The notes under the pieces: generated by a model
Seen by the model: only the letters and a program-made list of their open reading frames with translations
Database searches by the model: none
What the model was told of the DNA's origin: nothing
Shown here: piece by piece, positions 61,161 through 64,000 of the stretch
Layout of the letters: each line of letters opens with the position of its first letter
Numbering within the stretch: position 1 is the first letter of the stretch
NCBI GenBank assembly: GCA_021904315.1
Contig: CM038915.1
Location: 3,534,001 to 3,598,000 of the forward strand
DNA from: Sphagnum magellanicum
Lineage: Eukaryota; Streptophyta; Sphagnopsida; Sphagnales; Sphagnaceae
DNA length: 64,000 nt
Direction of reading: 5' to 3'
Made by a program: the position numbers and the translations under genes

Positions 61161-63079
61161 GGATGAATTCCATCTATTGTAAGATAATGTTTAACGTTTA
61201 CATTCATCACAGTTGTGGCATCTCATAGTGCTATTTGGAACAAGGAAGTGCAAGTTTCAACATGTGCTATTGCATCTAGAAGAATAGGTTAATCATCCTA
61301 TTAGAAATGAATGATAAATGCAAGAATGATCAAAGCCCAACATCCTAAGAATGCAAGGGTAATAATTTGAACTATAGAAAGGAAACCAAGCTCACCCAAT
61401 AAAACAAAATGAGTGGCCTAATGATTAGTTAAATGACCGATACAACCACTAAAAGATCTTGCACCACATAACTTTTCCAATGTAGCTAAGGTACAAATAT
61501 TGAACTTAGCATAATGCTACAAAATACTTGGAGATGGAAACATTGTATGAAGCCAATAGCTAGGGTGCTGGGCATAGCATAATGAGAGCATCACAAAAGC
61601 CATCTAAAGATTTGCAAGCATAGGGAAACTAAATATCGTCCCAAGATTCTCATGAAAGGCCTCAGCCACAAACAACTCAACAAATTATTTGGATCTCACT
61701 AGTGCGCCCAAAATACAAAAACCAAGTTAGGAGTAAAAAAGCCAAGAGGAAGTGATATAAAATGATCCAACCCCTATGGAGACCAAGGTACACACTTTGT
61801 TGGCTACACTGAAAAACCTAATGCTAAAAACTCTTCCTGCAATCATAGAAAAGCAAGAACCACATTTGATGCATGACCTACTATATGTGTATCATCCATC
61901 AACGAAAGAAAAACACAAGTAGGGTGGGCTACTTATGTGGGGCGAAAAGCGCAAAGGTGAGCCAAAACAAATTGAAGGCATCTCATTTAATTAATAGTAG
62001 AGGTGAATAGGAAAGGTGAAATACACCCCAATTTCATGGCCTAGGTCATGGCAATTGTTGTCCTTCCTTTAATAGCCAATCAAGGCATCTTTTCACAACA
62101 TTGTCCAAATTTGTTTTTTTTATTACAAATAAATTTGAGCTCCATGTTGTTGCACATTATCAATGACGATCAATTATTTTATTTTATTTTACTTTTATGT
62201 TTTCATATGGTTTTCAATAATTCATCATTATTTATGTCAACATCAAATTTAATTTAAACTAATATACATTTCATGAACATGAAAAGATACATGTTTAAAT
62301 TTTTTTTTTAAATAAAGAAAAAGATTGAGATAGTTATAAAAATGGAGGTAGTTAGTTATTATGAAAGGTGGGGAGATAGTTATTAAGAAAGTTAATAAAA
62401 AAAGAAGTAGTTAGGCTTGAAAATGAAATCATTATTTCTGAAATTGTCATTGGAATAGTGCATGGACAACCATACAAAGGATTCCACAAAAATCCCCCAT
62501 ATACATACTAGTTCAGATTACTTGTCACTAAAATAAATAGAACCCATGGTTGTGAAAGGGTGCCTTGGCTATTGGGAGAGGAACTGCAGCTACCATGGCT
62601 ATTGTGGCCCGCACATGGCTATTGTGGCCCGCGCATGGCTAATACGTGATTCACTAAAACTATGCCATTTAGCCTAGGCCAAAAATTGCAAAGAACACAT
62701 GTAAGCAAAAAAAAATTCTTGCTACAAAATTGCTAAATGAGGTGATGGGCAATTGTGTTCCCAATTTGTTCTCACTGTATTCCCATCAAGTTCCCAATGG
62801 GTTCCTCAACATGTTCCCAATAGCTCCTCACCTTGTCTGTAAATAGCACTTACTTTTTTTAAAAAACAAATTCAGGCCACTAAATCCAGCAACCCCATTG
62901 GCCTGGAAAAAAATATTTGCAAACCCTATTTACACATTTAATTGTTAATTCACACAAGATTATTTTATTTTATTTTTATTAAAAAAATTCACACCACCAA
63001 ATCCAGCAATTTCATTGGCCATAACTGTTTTTCTGCACACCTACACACAAGCCTACACAACCCCCCTATGTGTATATTA
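61161..63079. other. Repeat-derived intergenic stretch
   Basis: No gene supported. It contains a block shared with 21685-21722 (near 61976-62010), a 20-bp tandem repeat CATGGCTATTGTGGCCCGCA (two copies plus part, 62594-62641), a third partial copy of the dispersed family (62752-62832), and a direct duplication of an AAATCCAGCAA...CATTGGCC block (62883-62908 and 62998-63022). Confidence 0.5.
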
Positions 63080-63304
63080 AGGTGCATTCACACTTGGTGT
63101 TAGGGACTCTAGTGTTGAGTCCCTTCCTTAACACCATACTAGTCATTCAAGACTTAAACTTTACTTATTTTGTGAAAATTTTAGGCTAAACTAACGATTC
63201 ATTTAACATTAAGCAATCACCCTTTTTAACATCGGTGCCACCTAGGATGCCACCTAGGATTTTTTCATTTAACAATGATTTAAACATCAAGTGTGAATGC
63301 ACTA
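63080..63304. mobile_element. Harbinger-like MITE
   Basis: The ends are AGGTGCATTCACACTTGGTG and, read inward from the right, TAGTGCATTCACACTTGATG: 18 of 20 positions match. TTA flanks both sides (63077-63079 and 63305-63307), the target size and sequence of PIF/Harbinger elements. The 225-bp body is non-coding and holds a GCCACCTAGGAT doublet (63233-63257) that also occurs at 21181-21204. Confidence 0.75.
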
Positions 63305-63435
63305 TTAGTAAAAACTAATATACAAATAACCCTTGTCTGTATGTATGTATACAGACAGAGTGTTTTTAAAAATTCAAGCATTGGGGGGTCCCTTCCACAA
63401 CTAATTAATATGAACTGTATACTCTTGGGTCCAAG

Positions 63436-63546
63436 CCTAGGGTTTAGGGTTTTAGGGTTTAGGGTTTAGGGTTTAGATGTTGGTGTGGAGTACAGACCTC
63501 CACACACACTCTACAGTTTGGGCAAGGGTTTAGGGTTTAGGGTTAG
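63436..63546 (+). repeat. Interstitial telomere-like repeats (TTTAGGG)
   Basis: Two short arrays of TTTAGGG (63436-63475 and 63525-63546), one unit with an extra T, separated by about 50 bp that contains GGTGTGGAG...CTCCACAC. The plant telomere unit is clear, but neighbouring intergenic DNA shows this is not a chromosome end. It may be a repair scar or a telobox-rich promoter. Confidence 0.85.
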
Positions 63547-63749
63547 GATGATGGGCCCTAGGGGTTAGTAGTTGTAGTTTCTTTGCAATTAAGGCATCAC
63601 ACGTATTTACACTTAACTTGGATTTTTTACTTGGATTTATTCATTTCAACAAATAAAAAAGAAAACTAGAATAATATATTCCCCCAAAAAAATTGGTTCT
63701 ATGAATTAAAAAAATTAACATATGTGAAATTTAATAATATAATAATTTA

Positions 63750-64000
63750 GTGTCAAAGCTGCCATGGTACTATTGCGGCTGAAGCTGCTGCTGCATTCAG
63801 AAAACAAAAGCACTGCCACCCTGCTTGGTCGGCGGTTACTATACCAAGGTCGGTTTCGTCCATGACTTCGTGGCCATTTCCCGAACCCCACTTCTCAATT
63901 AAGAGCCTCGAACTTTGTTCCAGAAAGCCCGGAAACTTGGAAGGAAACTGTGTTGAAGTTTGCAGTTTTCGTGATCTCTAAGTCATGCATTTCCGCAGCA
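63750..64000. other. GC-richer right edge, possible start of another gene
   Basis: The base composition changes abruptly from AT-rich to GC- and CpG-richer. On the + strand a stop-free frame runs from about 63751 to a TAA near 63981 (including AAEAAAAFRKQ and SMTSWPFPEPHFSIKSLEL), preceded by an acceptor-like AATTTAG. Short open frames also exist on the - strand. No family is recognised. It could be a promoter or leader of a gene beyond the window. Confidence 0.3.

Overview
The window is nuclear DNA of a land plant. It carries a WRKY transcription factor with the plant-specific intron inside the WRKY domain, a plant-type PRMT4/CARM1 arginine methyltransferase, plant CACTA and Ty3/gypsy elements, and TTTAGGG (Arabidopsis-type) interstitial telomere repeats. 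Most of it is AT-rich, CpG-poor, repeat-derived sequence with few genes, as in large plant genomes. The mix of elements would fit a fern, lycophyte or gymnosperm at least as well as a flowering plant, but that is inference; the species cannot be fixed from the sequence.

Layout: 1-22 kb is almost gene-free and holds an LTR-like repeat copy at the left edge, a complete-looking non-autonomous CACTA element (4475-6201), a tRNA-derived SINE-like head, a 39-40 bp minisatellite (9.7-10.0 kb), microsatellites and small inverted-repeat elements. From 22.5 to 28 kb lies a three-exon group IIc WRKY gene on the + strand, with a G-rich, W-box-bearing upstream region. From 28 to 36 kb there is a second CACTA-like element (31024-32767) and a decayed CACTA tnp2 transposase (34.75-35.64 kb). 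From about 36.7 to 41.25 kb, on the - strand, is a fossil Ty3/gypsy-type element. Besides reverse transcriptase, RNase H and integrase it shows a cytosine-5 DNA methyltransferase domain upstream of the RT and a PHD finger after the integrase. Next to it, in the opposite orientation, is an intronless open fragment of RPA1 (41.31-42.05 kb), followed at once by a second copy of the repeat seen at base 1.

From 46.26 to 47.34 kb is a striking array of about 12 degenerate repeats. Each holds a TGACAGGTCA-like motif, and the last six copies alternate at exactly 101 and 69 bp. The array runs into the 5' leader of a complete 14-exon PRMT4/CARM1 gene (48348-55591, 586 aa). That gene has one GC-AG intron, one 105-bp stop-free in-frame intron and an unusual glutamine-rich C-terminal exon. 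From 55.6 kb to the end there is a 3' minisatellite, dispersed repeats that also occur at 21 kb, a small Harbinger-like MITE, telomere-like repeats and a GC-richer right edge that may be the start of another gene.

The two host genes are independent regulators (DNA-binding transcription factor; histone/protein arginine methylation) and nothing here links them in one pathway. The most unusual object is the retroelement that carries both a DNA methyltransferase and a PHD-finger chromatin reader.
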